This document shows, piece by piece, positions 30,032 to 37,825 of a stretch of DNA of 64,000 nucleotides (positions within the stretch are counted from its first letter, which is position 1; each line of letters opens with the position of its first letter). Below the pieces are notes generated by a model. The model saw nothing but the letters and a program-made list of their open reading frames with translations. It made no database searches and had not been told where the DNA came from. A program made the translations under genes and the position numbers. This DNA comes from Brumimicrobium glaciale (GTDB taxonomy: Bacteria; Bacteroidota; Bacteroidia; Flavobacteriales_D; Crocinitomicaceae). The stretch spans positions 496,001 to 560,000 of the forward strand of contig NZ_SETE01000002.1 of the NCBI RefSeq assembly GCF_004152935.1. Reading direction: 5' to 3'.

Positions 30032-30448
30032 ATGTCTTTCAAATACACCATTTGTCATCCAGATAAACAAGCAATAGAATATCCCTCAGAGGTATTGAAT
30101 AATCAGCAAGTTATTGATTTAGCTAAAAAATATCCTTGGAAAGAACAAATTGACTTATGCTTCAGTTTACTTGAAGAACAGATTTTTTATAGTCCATCAT
30201 TGGAATTTATAAATACCACTTCTAAGTATTCCTTAACACTAACAGCAGATTTTATCGATGGAGAAATTAGCTTTGCATTGTGGTTTAATAGACCTAAGAA
30301 AGTGAAAATACTTTTTGGATTATTGGGACAAACTGAAAGAATGGAAGTAGATGATGTATGGCCTTTTACGCTAGACGAATCAATTAAATACTTAGAGCAT
30401 TTTGTGAATGAAAATTATTCAGTAATCGAAAAGTTATACCAAAAATAA
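30032..30448 (+). CDS. Hypothetical small cytosolic protein
   Basis: About 138 residues from the ATG at 30032; a longer frame would need a TTG at 29999. No signal, membrane segment or known motif. The sequence has alternating strands (SLTLTADFIDGEISFALWF, KVKILFGLLGQTERMEV) and a C-terminal helix (SIKYLEHFVNENYSVIEKL). It overlaps the DUF1697 start by one base (TAATG), so the two are coupled. I do not recognise the family. Confidence 0.65.
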   Translation: MSFKYTICHPDKQAIEYPSEVLNNQQVIDLAKKYPWKEQIDLCFSLLEEQIFYSPSLEFINTTSKYSLTLTADFIDGEISFALWFNRPKKVKILFGLLGQTERMEVDDVWPFTLDESIKYLEHFVNENYSVIEKLYQK

Positions 30449-30984
30449 TGGAAAAGAAAATTGCAATTCTAAGAGGAATAAACGTTGGCGGAAATCGAAA
30501 AATTTTGATGAATGATTTAAAGTCTATGTTTCATGATTTGGGAATTCCTGATGCGATCACTTACATTCAAAGTGGAAATGTGATTTTTGAATCAAGCCTT
30601 GATCCAATAGAATTATCTGATCTAATTGAATCTGCTATTCTTGAAAAGTTTGGGTTTGTTGTTCCTGTAATTATTAGAAAAGCGAAAGAATTAGAGAAAT
30701 CTATAAAATCTAATCCATTCTACGATTCAGAGGCTGATGTAAATAATTTACACCTAACTTTTTTAAAGCAAAAGCCGTTGAAAAGTGATTTAGATTTGAT
30801 TCAGTCAATTGATTATACTCCTGATTTATTTGTGGTAAAAGACATGAATGTTTTTATATATTGTGAAGGGAAATATCATGAATCGAAGTTGACCAATAAC
30901 TTTTTTGAGAAGAAATTGAAAGTTGGGGCGACGACGAGGAATTGGAAAACTGTTTTAAAATTGATGGAGTTGAGTGAAGGTTGA
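30448..30984 (+). CDS. DUF1697 family protein
   Basis: 178 residues. The N-terminus IAILRGINVGGNRKILMNDL, followed by LGIPDAITYIQSGNVIFES, is the clear signature of DUF1697, a widespread cytosolic family of alpha/beta fold and unknown function. The C-terminus GATTRNWKTVLKLMEL is the second conserved block. The length is normal. It is cotranslated with the small hypothetical gene before it. Confidence 0.9.
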   Translation: MEKKIAILRGINVGGNRKILMNDLKSMFHDLGIPDAITYIQSGNVIFESSLDPIELSDLIESAILEKFGFVVPVIIRKAKELEKSIKSNPFYDSEADVNNLHLTFLKQKPLKSDLDLIQSIDYTPDLFVVKDMNVFIYCEGKYHESKLTNNFFEKKLKVGATTRNWKTVLKLMELSEG

Positions 30985-31347
30985 AATTATTTAATCTGAA
31001 ATAAGAATAGTATAATCGATTGTATGGTTTGCTCATTTGCGCTGTATTGGAACGCGGAACTTGTCCCGCATTTTAATCGGGATGACGCGGATGCTTAAAA
31101 AAGCTACGCGGATGATTGTAGATTTTGTGGTGCGCATGTATTATTTTATCAAAAAATAAAACTTGCTCGGTCACTGCATTCATTTGAAGGGAAATTCAAC
31201 TTGGAACTTGTTCCATAATTTACGGAAGAAGCTAGTCTTTTTCATCCTCCCAAACTAAACTACCTTTTCTTGCAGACGCGGAAAGGTGAAGAAAACTTCT
31301 TTACATTCGAAAAGCTAACTTTAAAAATAAGTTTGTATATTTATGTT
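30985..31347. other. 363-bp gap holding a dispersed repeat
   Basis: No gene. At 31039-31140 it carries TGCGCTGTATTGGAACGCGG, then ACGCGGATG twice and GTGGTGCGCATG. This matches the minus strand of 43935-44070 (TGCGCTGTTATGGAACGCGG; GCGGATTTTTT; GTGGTG), so it is a member of a dispersed family. The last ~60 bp before the antitoxin gene is AT-rich and includes TATATTTA, a weak -7-like box. Confidence 0.6.
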
Positions 31348-31554
31348 ATGAAAGAAGTAATTTTAAAAATACCCGAAAATAAGTTCGACTTTTTTATGGA
31401 ACTTGTGAAACAGTTAGGGATTAAAACTGCTGATCAAGATGAGGAGTTCGAAACTCCTGAATGGCACAAGGAGCTTGTTCTTGAGAGAATGAAGAATGCC
31501 AAAGAGAAGGATTTCTTTCCTTTAGAAGATTTGGATAATAAAATTAAACTTTAA
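31348..31554 (+). CDS. Antitoxin of a ParE/RelE-type toxin-antitoxin pair
   Basis: 68 residues from the ATG at 31348; an upstream frame exists, but this start begins the protein with KEVILKIPENKFDFFMELVK, the usual N-terminus of small Bacteroidota addiction-module antitoxins. The C-terminal half PEWHKELVLERMKNAKEKDF then FPLEDLDNKIK is the acidic/charged part likely to wrap the toxin. It lies 3 bp before the toxin gene. Such antitoxins usually repress their own promoter. A decayed second copy of this antitoxin lies just downstream of the toxin. Confidence 0.82.
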   Translation: MKEVILKIPENKFDFFMELVKQLGIKTADQDEEFETPEWHKELVLERMKNAKEKDFFPLEDLDNKIKL

Positions 31555-31557
31555 AAT

Positions 31558-31863
31558 GTGAAGCACTTTTTCAAAGTGATTATAAATGAACACGCAGCCC
31601 AAGATATTCAAAAAGGTGTTGATTTTTATAATGAGAAACAAGATTCGCTTGGGACAAGATTCTATACTTCATCAAAAGCAACACCAAAGTCCCTAAATAA
31701 AGATGCACTTTTGTATCAAATAAAATATAGTAGCATAAGGTGTGTAAAAGTTAACAACTTTCCATATTTAATTCACTATTCAGTCAATCAGAAATCAAAT
31801 ACTGTTCGTGTTTATTCTGTGATTCCTACCCGTAAAGACCCTCATACAAATTGGGTGAGATAA
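31558..31863 (+). CDS. ParE/RelE-superfamily toxin
   Basis: 101 residues starting with GTG directly after the antitoxin. FFKVIINEHAAQDIQKGVDF, then YNEKQDSLGTRFY, is the N-terminal strand and helix pair of the ParE/RelE fold. IRCVKVNNFPYLIHYSVNQK then SNTVRVYSVIPTRKDP is the conserved beta-sheet core with an Arg and the final VIHTxRDP-like strand. ParE members poison gyrase and RelE members cut ribosome-bound mRNA; which applies cannot be told from sequence. It is complete in length. Confidence 0.87.
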   Translation: MKHFFKVIINEHAAQDIQKGVDFYNEKQDSLGTRFYTSSKATPKSLNKDALLYQIKYSSIRCVKVNNFPYLIHYSVNQKSNTVRVYSVIPTRKDPHTNWVR

Positions 31864-31887
31864 ATAAATTTTAACCTATTAAAAGAA

Positions 31888-32126
31888 ATCGAGGATAAAT
31901 TACCTAAATGCAATATTGATATTTTTATGGATATCTTAACTCAAGGCTGAACCTAGAAATAACAAACGTATTTATTGTTCTAGCATTAGTATGAGGCTTG
32001 AAACTTCTAAAAAAAAAGAAGATTTTGTAATTCTAAAATGGTCAAAGAAAGTTGTGATTGAGCGTATTAGATAAACAAAAAGCAGGATTTACTCCCTTGG
32101 GAAACAATATTCCATTAAATTCGTGA
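31888..32126 (+). pseudogene. Decayed second antitoxin gene
   Basis: Broken frames line up with the intact antitoxin at 31348. KLPKCNIDIFMDILTQ (31897-31944) parallels KIPENKFDFFMELVKQ. After ~50 bp of extra sequence, GLKLLKKKEDFVILKWSKKV then VIERIR parallels GIKTADQDEEFETPEWHKEL then VLERMK. After a stop and frameshift, KQKAGFTPLGNNIPLNS parallels AKEKDFFPLEDLDNKIK. No matching second toxin is seen. It lies 24 bp after the toxin stop. Confidence 0.75.
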
Positions 32127-32133
32127 GAAAACT

Positions 32134-32808
32134 ATGAAACATATCTATACATTACTAAGTTTCGCCTTAGGAATGCTTTTATCCTTCACAGGGCTTGCAC
32201 AATCGAATGAAATTAAAATCAAATTTATTGGAAATTGTGGCTTATACATGACCGATGGAGACTTGAATATTTATTCGGATTTTCCTTATAAATCAGGCGC
32301 TTATGGCTATATGGAGTTTGATAATTCTGAACTAGATAGCATCAAAGAAAATTCAATTTTTATTTTCACTCATAAACATGCTGACCATTATTCAGGCAAA
32401 AACATGAGGAAAACTTTAAGAGCAAAAGGCGGAAAGAAATATGGTCCATCGAATATTAAAAAACTAAAGAAATTTGCTGATTCAAATCCAGATTTTGAAA
32501 TTCAGACCTTTAAAACCAAGCATAGATTTTCTTTCAGTCAGTATTCATATCTGATTACATGGCATAGAAAGAAGATTTTTCTATCTGGAGATACTGAAAG
32601 TGCTGAAACCATTGGAGAAATTAAAAATATGGATATGGCATTTCTTCCGTCTTGGATTTTTATAGACGCTAAAGAAAAGGATATTAAAATAGACGCCAAA
32701 CGAATTGGTCTCTATCATCTTTATCCTAATGAAACTGTTAGTGGTAATATTCCTGACAATATGATTATTTTACGAAAACAAAAAGCAATTATCTCGCTTC
32801 CTTATTAA
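32134..32808 (+). CDS. Secreted metallo-beta-lactamase-fold hydrolase
   Basis: 224 residues with a signal peptide (LLSFALGMLLSFTGLAQ), so periplasmic. The zinc motif HxHxDH appears as THKHADHYSG around residue 87, followed by SGDTESAETIG (~150; the metal-bridging Asp) and LYHLYPNE (~190) as a late His. The short form and low similarity to classical lactamases place it with UlaG-like or uncharacterised MBL-fold proteins. KFIGNCGLYMTDGDLNIYSD near the N-terminus is the typical beta-hairpin. The substrate is unknown. Confidence 0.82.
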   Translation: MKHIYTLLSFALGMLLSFTGLAQSNEIKIKFIGNCGLYMTDGDLNIYSDFPYKSGAYGYMEFDNSELDSIKENSIFIFTHKHADHYSGKNMRKTLRAKGGKKYGPSNIKKLKKFADSNPDFEIQTFKTKHRFSFSQYSYLITWHRKKIFLSGDTESAETIGEIKNMDMAFLPSWIFIDAKEKDIKIDAKRIGLYHLYPNETVSGNIPDNMIILRKQKAIISLPY

Positions 32809-32813
32809 ACATA

Positions 32814-32987
32814 ATGAAACATTCAATTGAAGAAATAGCAATAAATTTTGCAAATGGAGAATTTGATAAAACATCAGATCATTTAAATGAAAATATCATT
32901 TGGAATGTTGTAGGAGAAAGTAAATTTAAAGGTATTAGCTACTGCGCTGCAATAATCGAATTTCAAGAGTATAATTTCAATTCATAA
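32814..32987 (+). pseudogene. Truncated SnoaL-like (NTF2-fold) gene
   Basis: A 57-codon frame starting ATG five bases after the MBL gene stop. It reads MKHSIEEIAINFANGEFDKT then SDHLNENIIWNVVGESKFKG, the first helix and strand of SnoaL-like/ketosteroid-isomerase-type proteins (normally 110-130 residues). After FKG the similarity stops and the frame ends with SYCAAIIEFQEYNFNS. The C-terminal two thirds are lost, so I regard it as a broken gene. Confidence 0.65.
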
Positions 32988-32990
32988 AAA

Positions 32991-33161
32991 TCAATTCTTC
33001 TTCAGTCGATCTGTTTTTGGATCATAACCATAAGGACAATGTCTGCAATTGTTTTTACAACAATAGCCTCGCCTCAGTAAATACTGTTCTGTGAAAACGA
33101 TATAACCTTCTTCGGTTTTGTAGTAATCGCCTTCTATCATTGGAATTTTCTTCTTAAACAT
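32991..33161 (-). CDS. DUF5522 small cysteine-rich protein
   Basis: 56 residues, below the size usually called automatically. It reads GDYYKTEEGYIVFTEQYLLR, then RGYCCKNNCRHCPYGYDP. The motif YCCxNxCRHCPY with four cysteines is the signature of the DUF5522 family and may bind a metal ion. Its ATG lies one base beyond the TAG of the upstream outer-membrane protein gene (TAGTATG), so the two are cotranslated. The function is unknown. Confidence 0.85.
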   Translation of the reverse strand: MFKKKIPMIEGDYYKTEEGYIVFTEQYLLRRGYCCKNNCRHCPYGYDPKTDRLKKN

Positions 33162-33162
33162 A

Positions 33163-33759
33163 CTAATCTTTGTTTCTGTTTAATGGAAAGAAAAATGCGA
33201 TACGATAAATTATCGGCATGTATTTACCTAGATTTGGATTATTGGGATCAGAAACTCTAAAGAAATAGTCTCCACTTAATGGTGAAGGATTTGAAGTCAA
33301 AGGATCAGAAATTGCATCTGCAACATCATAAAGAATTCCTACGTTTAATCTTACAAAGTCGAAATCCTTTGAAATCCCTCCTCCTAAAAATGCGGTTAAT
33401 TTCCAATTTTTCTGTGGATTAACATAGCGGTAAGGATTTTTCAATACTTCGACCTCTGTCCCCAAGAAAAACCATTCTAAAAATCGATAATGAAGAAATC
33501 CACCACCTCCAAATACAAAAGCACTACTTGATGTTCCGAGATAAGTGTTTTGACTAAACAAATATTGGAATCTAAAACTTGGTCCATACGCTAAAGATTC
33601 TTCTTCAACGAAAGCCCATTTTAGAGCTCCACCGATTGTTCCTCCCATATTTGAGAAACTTGCAGCTTGAACTTCAACGCCAAGTTCTGAGTGATAGGAC
33701 TGCGCAAATCCAAATAAGGAAGTAAAGAAGAATACAACTACAAAAGTAAATCTAATCAT
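33163..33759 (-). CDS. Outer-membrane beta-barrel protein
   Basis: 198 residues. The signal peptide FTFVVVFFFTSLFGFAQ is followed by a sequence of about eight amphipathic strands with aromatic edges, e.g. SLAYGPSFRFQYLFSQ, GGGGFLHYRFLEWFFLG and VRLNVGILYDVADAI. This looks like a small (8-stranded, OmpA/OmpW-like) barrel. No named family is recognised. It is followed immediately by the DUF5522 gene. Confidence 0.75.
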   Translation of the reverse strand: MIRFTFVVVFFFTSLFGFAQSYHSELGVEVQAASFSNMGGTIGGALKWAFVEEESLAYGPSFRFQYLFSQNTYLGTSSSAFVFGGGGFLHYRFLEWFFLGTEVEVLKNPYRYVNPQKNWKLTAFLGGGISKDFDFVRLNVGILYDVADAISDPLTSNPSPLSGDYFFRVSDPNNPNLGKYMPIIYRIAFFFPLNRNKD

Positions 33760-33805
33760 GCCTAATATTTTTAACGAAAATAAGAGTTTTCAGGGTCTTT
33801 CTAAA

Positions 33806-35227
33806 CTATTTACTAATTTGATGTCTTCCTTTGACCAACATTCCTTTCCAATGTCCTGTTTTGTAATAAATAAAACCAACTAAGGCTGCCAAAAAGTTTG
33901 AAATTGGGAAAGACCACCACAATCCAACCTCATCTAAAGACGTATTATTGGAGAGTAAAAATGCAACTGGGAAACGAATCATCCAAAGTCCAAAAATAGA
34001 AATCAATAATGAAATTTGTGTAAATCCAGCACCATTGAAAACACCATTCAAAACTTGCTGTAATCCTAAAAGTCCAAAACTAGGTGCCATAATCTTGATA
34101 AACAAAGCACTTTCTTTAATTACTTGTGGATCATTTGGAACAAAGAAAGCAGTAATAGGTTCAGCAAAAACAAAGAGTAAGATCCCTACTCCTGTCAAAC
34201 CAAAAAAGGCGATTTTAGCACTTAAATCTCCAACTTTTTCTGCTCTTTTAATTTGATTGGCTCCGATGTTTTGTCCAACCAAAGTTGTTGTGGCAATAGA
34301 GAATCCAAGTGCTGGAATTACGATTAAACTCAAAATCCGCACTCCAATTCCATAAGCGGCGACGACTTCACTTCCGAAACTGGTTACCAAAACCACCAAC
34401 ATTGTCATTGCTCCTGCTCTTGTGGATTGTTCCAAACTTGACGGAATTCCGATGGCAAACATTTGTTTGGTCCATTTAAAATCCCATTTCATTTGAGGGA
34501 ACTTTATTTTAATTCCCCGTTTTCCTTTAAAGAGAATGATCATTCCGATAACTGCCGAAATTCCTTGGGTAATTACACTAGAAATCGCTGCTCCTGCTAC
34601 TCCCATTCCTTCGAATGAACCATAACCAAAAATGAATAATGGATCGAGCACCAAATTTAAAAGTACTGTCCCCAATACGATATACATTGGCAGCCAAACA
34701 TTTCCGATTCCACGCATTAAAGATTGGAAGACGAAAAACATGAATAGAAATACAAATCCGAAGGAAGAATATTTAAAATAAATAACTGATTCGGTTAGAA
34801 TTTCTGGTCCAGCACCAACTAATCTCATCAGAGGTTCGGAAGCATGATAGGTTACAAATGACAATAAAATGGATAGAAAAAAGATGACTACAACAGTTTG
34901 TGACGAACTATAATTCACATTTTTCTGATTCTTCGCTCCTTTTGCTTGAGCGACAATTACTGATCCAGCTAATGTTAATCCAGCTCCTAATGATAGAATT
35001 AAAAATAATATCGGGAAACTCAAACTGACTGCGGCAACGGCATTAACTCCTAATCTACCCAGCCAAAAAGTATCAATCAATTGATACATACTTTGTAAAG
35101 CATTCGCCAAAATAATAGGCACAGAAAGATTGATTAAGGAGCTTAAAATGCTTCCTTGCGTTAAATTTCTATCTTTTAATTGCTTCACTCTATTTCTATT
35201 TTTGTTTACTTTTGAATTTATACCCAA
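33806..35227 (-). CDS. MATE-family efflux transporter
   Basis: 473 residues with 12 membrane helices in two similar halves, as in multidrug and toxic compound extrusion antiporters. The first half starts LINLSVPIILANALQSMYQL with IDTFWLGRLGVNAVAAVSLS (NorM/DinF-type). The second half starts FAIGIPSSLEQSTRAGAMTM with FGSEVVAAYGIG. It exports cationic or other small compounds using Na+ or H+; the substrate is unknown. It lies 46 bp upstream (in transcription) of the barrel gene, possibly in one unit. Confidence 0.92.
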   Translation of the reverse strand: MGINSKVNKNRNRVKQLKDRNLTQGSILSSLINLSVPIILANALQSMYQLIDTFWLGRLGVNAVAAVSLSFPILFLILSLGAGLTLAGSVIVAQAKGAKNQKNVNYSSSQTVVVIFFLSILLSFVTYHASEPLMRLVGAGPEILTESVIYFKYSSFGFVFLFMFFVFQSLMRGIGNVWLPMYIVLGTVLLNLVLDPLFIFGYGSFEGMGVAGAAISSVITQGISAVIGMIILFKGKRGIKIKFPQMKWDFKWTKQMFAIGIPSSLEQSTRAGAMTMLVVLVTSFGSEVVAAYGIGVRILSLIVIPALGFSIATTTLVGQNIGANQIKRAEKVGDLSAKIAFFGLTGVGILLFVFAEPITAFFVPNDPQVIKESALFIKIMAPSFGLLGLQQVLNGVFNGAGFTQISLLISIFGLWMIRFPVAFLLSNNTSLDEVGLWWSFPISNFLAALVGFIYYKTGHWKGMLVKGRHQISK

Positions 35228-35272
35228 CGCTATAAAATCAGTTTTGTTCGATTAGAATTCTATTCTTTCACT

Positions 35273-36253
35273 CTACGGCTTTACCATAAAATGTTGAACC
35301 GCTGTGAGCACATCTCGATACGCCCAATGTACTAATTTATCTTCTTCGATAAATGGTAATCCACCAGCTAAAAATAAGGTTTGAACAACTTTAAATATTT
35401 TCATATTGTTTCCCCCCAACTCTGTTCGCATATTTTGCTCATCTTCCGCTTGATATTCTCCAGCTAAACAAGCTTTTTCAATTTGACTAGCGAGTGCATA
35501 AAGCTTTTCTGCTGAGGAATGAAGCAAAGGCAATAAATCAATTTCTATAGTCGATATAACCAATGGTTTTCTTAAATCTTTCAGACAAATCTTTACTAAA
35601 CATTTAATTACTCCCAGGTAAGATGCGCTCATACACAAGCGAGCGAAAGATTGAAATGGAATATGAAAAACACCGTAATCAGCATTATTTTTGATGACAT
35701 TCATTTGAAAATCATAGCCTGTTGGAATTTCAACTTCATTTAAAGTTATTCCAAATGATGAAGAATTCCGCATTCCCATAATTGGCCATTTCTCTTCAGA
35801 CAACTGAACTTTATCTTTTGGAACAACGAAAATTTTGGAATTATGTTCGTCATTATTTGCCGCTAAACTGAATAACGTAGCATGATTTGCTCCGGTACAT
35901 TTACTCCATTCTCCCGTGATTTTAAATCCTAATTCTGTAGGTTTGCAATTCCCATTTGTAGTTCCACTTCCTGCGATTACAGCATTTTCTGGAGTAAATA
36001 ATTCTTTGGCAATTTCATCATCGAAAAATCCAGAAAACCAATTCGCACCAGCACCCAGATTAACTGTCCATCCTAAACCTCCTTGAATTTCGGCAGTTTT
36101 CAATAATTCCCGACAACCATCTTCCATTGAAAGTTGAAGTCCGTTATAGGATTTAGGAACAAAAAGCTTAAACCATTTCTCGGCGTAGCATTTTTGTAAT
36201 CTGTCTTCGTTCAGATGAAATTGCTGGTATTCTTGGATTGTGAATGCGTTCAT
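35273..36253 (-). CDS. Acyl-CoA dehydrogenase-like flavoprotein
   Basis: 326 residues, shorter than the classical ~380. The layout is an N-terminal helical domain (DGCRELLKTAEIQGGLGWTV), a middle beta domain binding FAD (GFKITGEWSKCTGANHATLF, MGMRNSSSFGITLNEVEIP) and a C-terminal helical domain (SFARLCMSASYLGVIKCLVK). It resembles HpaB/HsaA-type and other divergent acyl-CoA dehydrogenase relatives that act as flavin-dependent monooxygenases or oxidases. The usual catalytic Glu cannot be placed, so the reaction is open. Confidence 0.75.
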   Translation of the reverse strand: MNAFTIQEYQQFHLNEDRLQKCYAEKWFKLFVPKSYNGLQLSMEDGCRELLKTAEIQGGLGWTVNLGAGANWFSGFFDDEIAKELFTPENAVIAGSGTTNGNCKPTELGFKITGEWSKCTGANHATLFSLAANNDEHNSKIFVVPKDKVQLSEEKWPIMGMRNSSSFGITLNEVEIPTGYDFQMNVIKNNADYGVFHIPFQSFARLCMSASYLGVIKCLVKICLKDLRKPLVISTIEIDLLPLLHSSAEKLYALASQIEKACLAGEYQAEDEQNMRTELGGNNMKIFKVVQTLFLAGGLPFIEEDKLVHWAYRDVLTAVQHFMVKP

Positions 36254-36353
36254 ATTACTTTTAATTCAAAGATTCAAGTATTGAAAAATTCAAAAATTAA
36301 CTGCGTTGAGGGCTTCGCCGTTCGTCATTGAAGAATTCAAAAATATTTTAAAA

Positions 36354-36614
36354 TTATTTATTCAGTATATATTCATTTGGAAATTTATCTCCTGCCAAAA
36401 GAATGGGCTTTTCCAAGCACTCTTTCATTTTATTGAGTGTCCAAGCTACACTTTAAACATCCTCACCACCAACGCTTATAGCATTTTCTGTGTATGAAAC
36501 AGGAGTACCATTGTCGCCATAATAAACTTCGTGAATTTCTAAATAAACCTCACCATCATCATTGTGTGCTAATACCCTGTGATTCCAACCCTTTATTTTT
36601 GATTCAACATTCAT
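36354..36614 (-). pseudogene. Small conserved gene interrupted by an internal stop
   Basis: From the ATG at 36612-36614 the frame reads 53 codons (MNVESKIKGWNHRVLAHNDD, GEVYLEIHEVYYGDNGTPVS, YTENAISVGGEDV), then TAA at 36453-36455. In the same frame it continues SVAWTLNKMKECLEKPILLA, GDKFPNEYILNK to a second TAA at 36354-36356. The second half is exactly what is expected of this small protein type (WNHRV...EVYY...V..E.......L..L..ML.C..KP.L), so a single nonsense change (AAA to TAA is the simplest) has split it. It lies between the acyl-CoA dehydrogenase and aroB, 16 bp from the aroB stop, on the same strand. Confidence 0.72.
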
Positions 36615-36630
36615 AATTAATCACTTATAA

Positions 36631-37692
36631 TTATTTAAAAACATCATTTAACGCTTCTACAATTTGTTCTTCTTCTAATTGATAATCCACTGTTGATTCT
36701 CCAATTGCATTCAATAAAGTGAAATTGATTTTATCTCCTTGGTTCTTCTTGTCATGACGCATCAAATGAATAAGATTTCCAAATTCGGATTCATCTATAG
36801 TCAATTCAGGATAAGTTTTTCGAATAAAAGTTTCAATTGTCTCTAATTCTTTTTCAGTTAAACCAGCAAATTCATAAGAGAGATAAGATTCAACCAACAT
36901 TCCCCAAGCTACACATTCGCCATGGGTGATTTCAACACCTTTCTCTAATAAATATCCTTCTATGCTGTGTCCGATTGTGTGACCGAAATTCAATTTCTTG
37001 CGTTCCCCTTGTTCCTTATAATCTCTATCTACAATATCTGATTTAATCTGAATCGCTGCTTCGATTAACTTCTCAGATGGAATTTCGTTTTTATCTTTCA
37101 ATAAATCATTAAATAACGATGCCGAAGCAATCAATCCATGTTTAATCATTTCAGCCTTTCCAGAAAGTAATTCTTTTGGCTCTAAAGTATGTAGAAATGA
37201 AGGATCGCAAACTGTTAATTCAGGCGCTGAAAAAACCCCCAATTGATTTTTATGTGCTCCCAAATTAATTCCCGTTTTGCCACCAACAGAGGCATCAACC
37301 ATCGATAAAAGCGTAGTTGGAATATTAATAAAGTCGATTCCGCGCTTATAAACTGAGGCAATAAATCCTCCCATGTCCGTCACTACTCCTCCACCGAGAT
37401 TAATCACTAAATCGTTGCGTTGGATATGATAATTCGTGAAAGCTTCCCAAACTTGAAAGCAAACTTCCATGACTTTATTCTCCTCACCCGAAGGCAAAAG
37501 AATCACTTCAGCATCACTCAACGCTTCAAAAGTGGTCAATAAAAAAGGCCAACATTCTTGTTCCGTATTTTCATCGACGATAACAATTTTCTTGCTGTCT
37601 TTATATTTTGTGGTTAGAAGCAAGTTAAAACTAGAACTTGTCAACAATCCCAACTCTATTTTGTTACTTTTAGAGGCGATTTGCTTTGCCAT
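36631..37692 (-). CDS. aroB: 3-dehydroquinate synthase
   Basis: 353 residues, full length. The enzyme converts DAHP to 3-dehydroquinate in the shikimate pathway, using NAD+ and a divalent metal. The NAD-binding region NLGGGVVTDMGGFIASVYKR, the substrate loop FINIPTTLLSMVDASVGGKT with GINLGAHKNQLG, the metal-binding ELLSGKAEMIKHGL (Glu) and the His-rich KLNFGHTIGHSIEGYL with HGECVAWGM are all present. It is divergent from the proline dehydrogenase gene, and no other aro gene is nearby. Confidence 0.96.
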   Translation of the reverse strand: MAKQIASKSNKIELGLLTSSSFNLLLTTKYKDSKKIVIVDENTEQECWPFLLTTFEALSDAEVILLPSGEENKVMEVCFQVWEAFTNYHIQRNDLVINLGGGVVTDMGGFIASVYKRGIDFINIPTTLLSMVDASVGGKTGINLGAHKNQLGVFSAPELTVCDPSFLHTLEPKELLSGKAEMIKHGLIASASLFNDLLKDKNEIPSEKLIEAAIQIKSDIVDRDYKEQGERKKLNFGHTIGHSIEGYLLEKGVEITHGECVAWGMLVESYLSYEFAGLTEKELETIETFIRKTYPELTIDESEFGNLIHLMRHDKKNQGDKINFTLLNAIGESTVDYQLEEEQIVEALNDVFK

Positions 37693-37825
37693 ACTTTATA
37701 ATATTATGTTGATGGAGGACAAAGCAACTGAAACTTTTTAACTTTCGAAAGAAGATCAGTTAAAAAAATGAATAACATCAGTTAAAAAAGCTTGTCTATA
37801 AAATATTAGAAATTAAATTTGCCGA

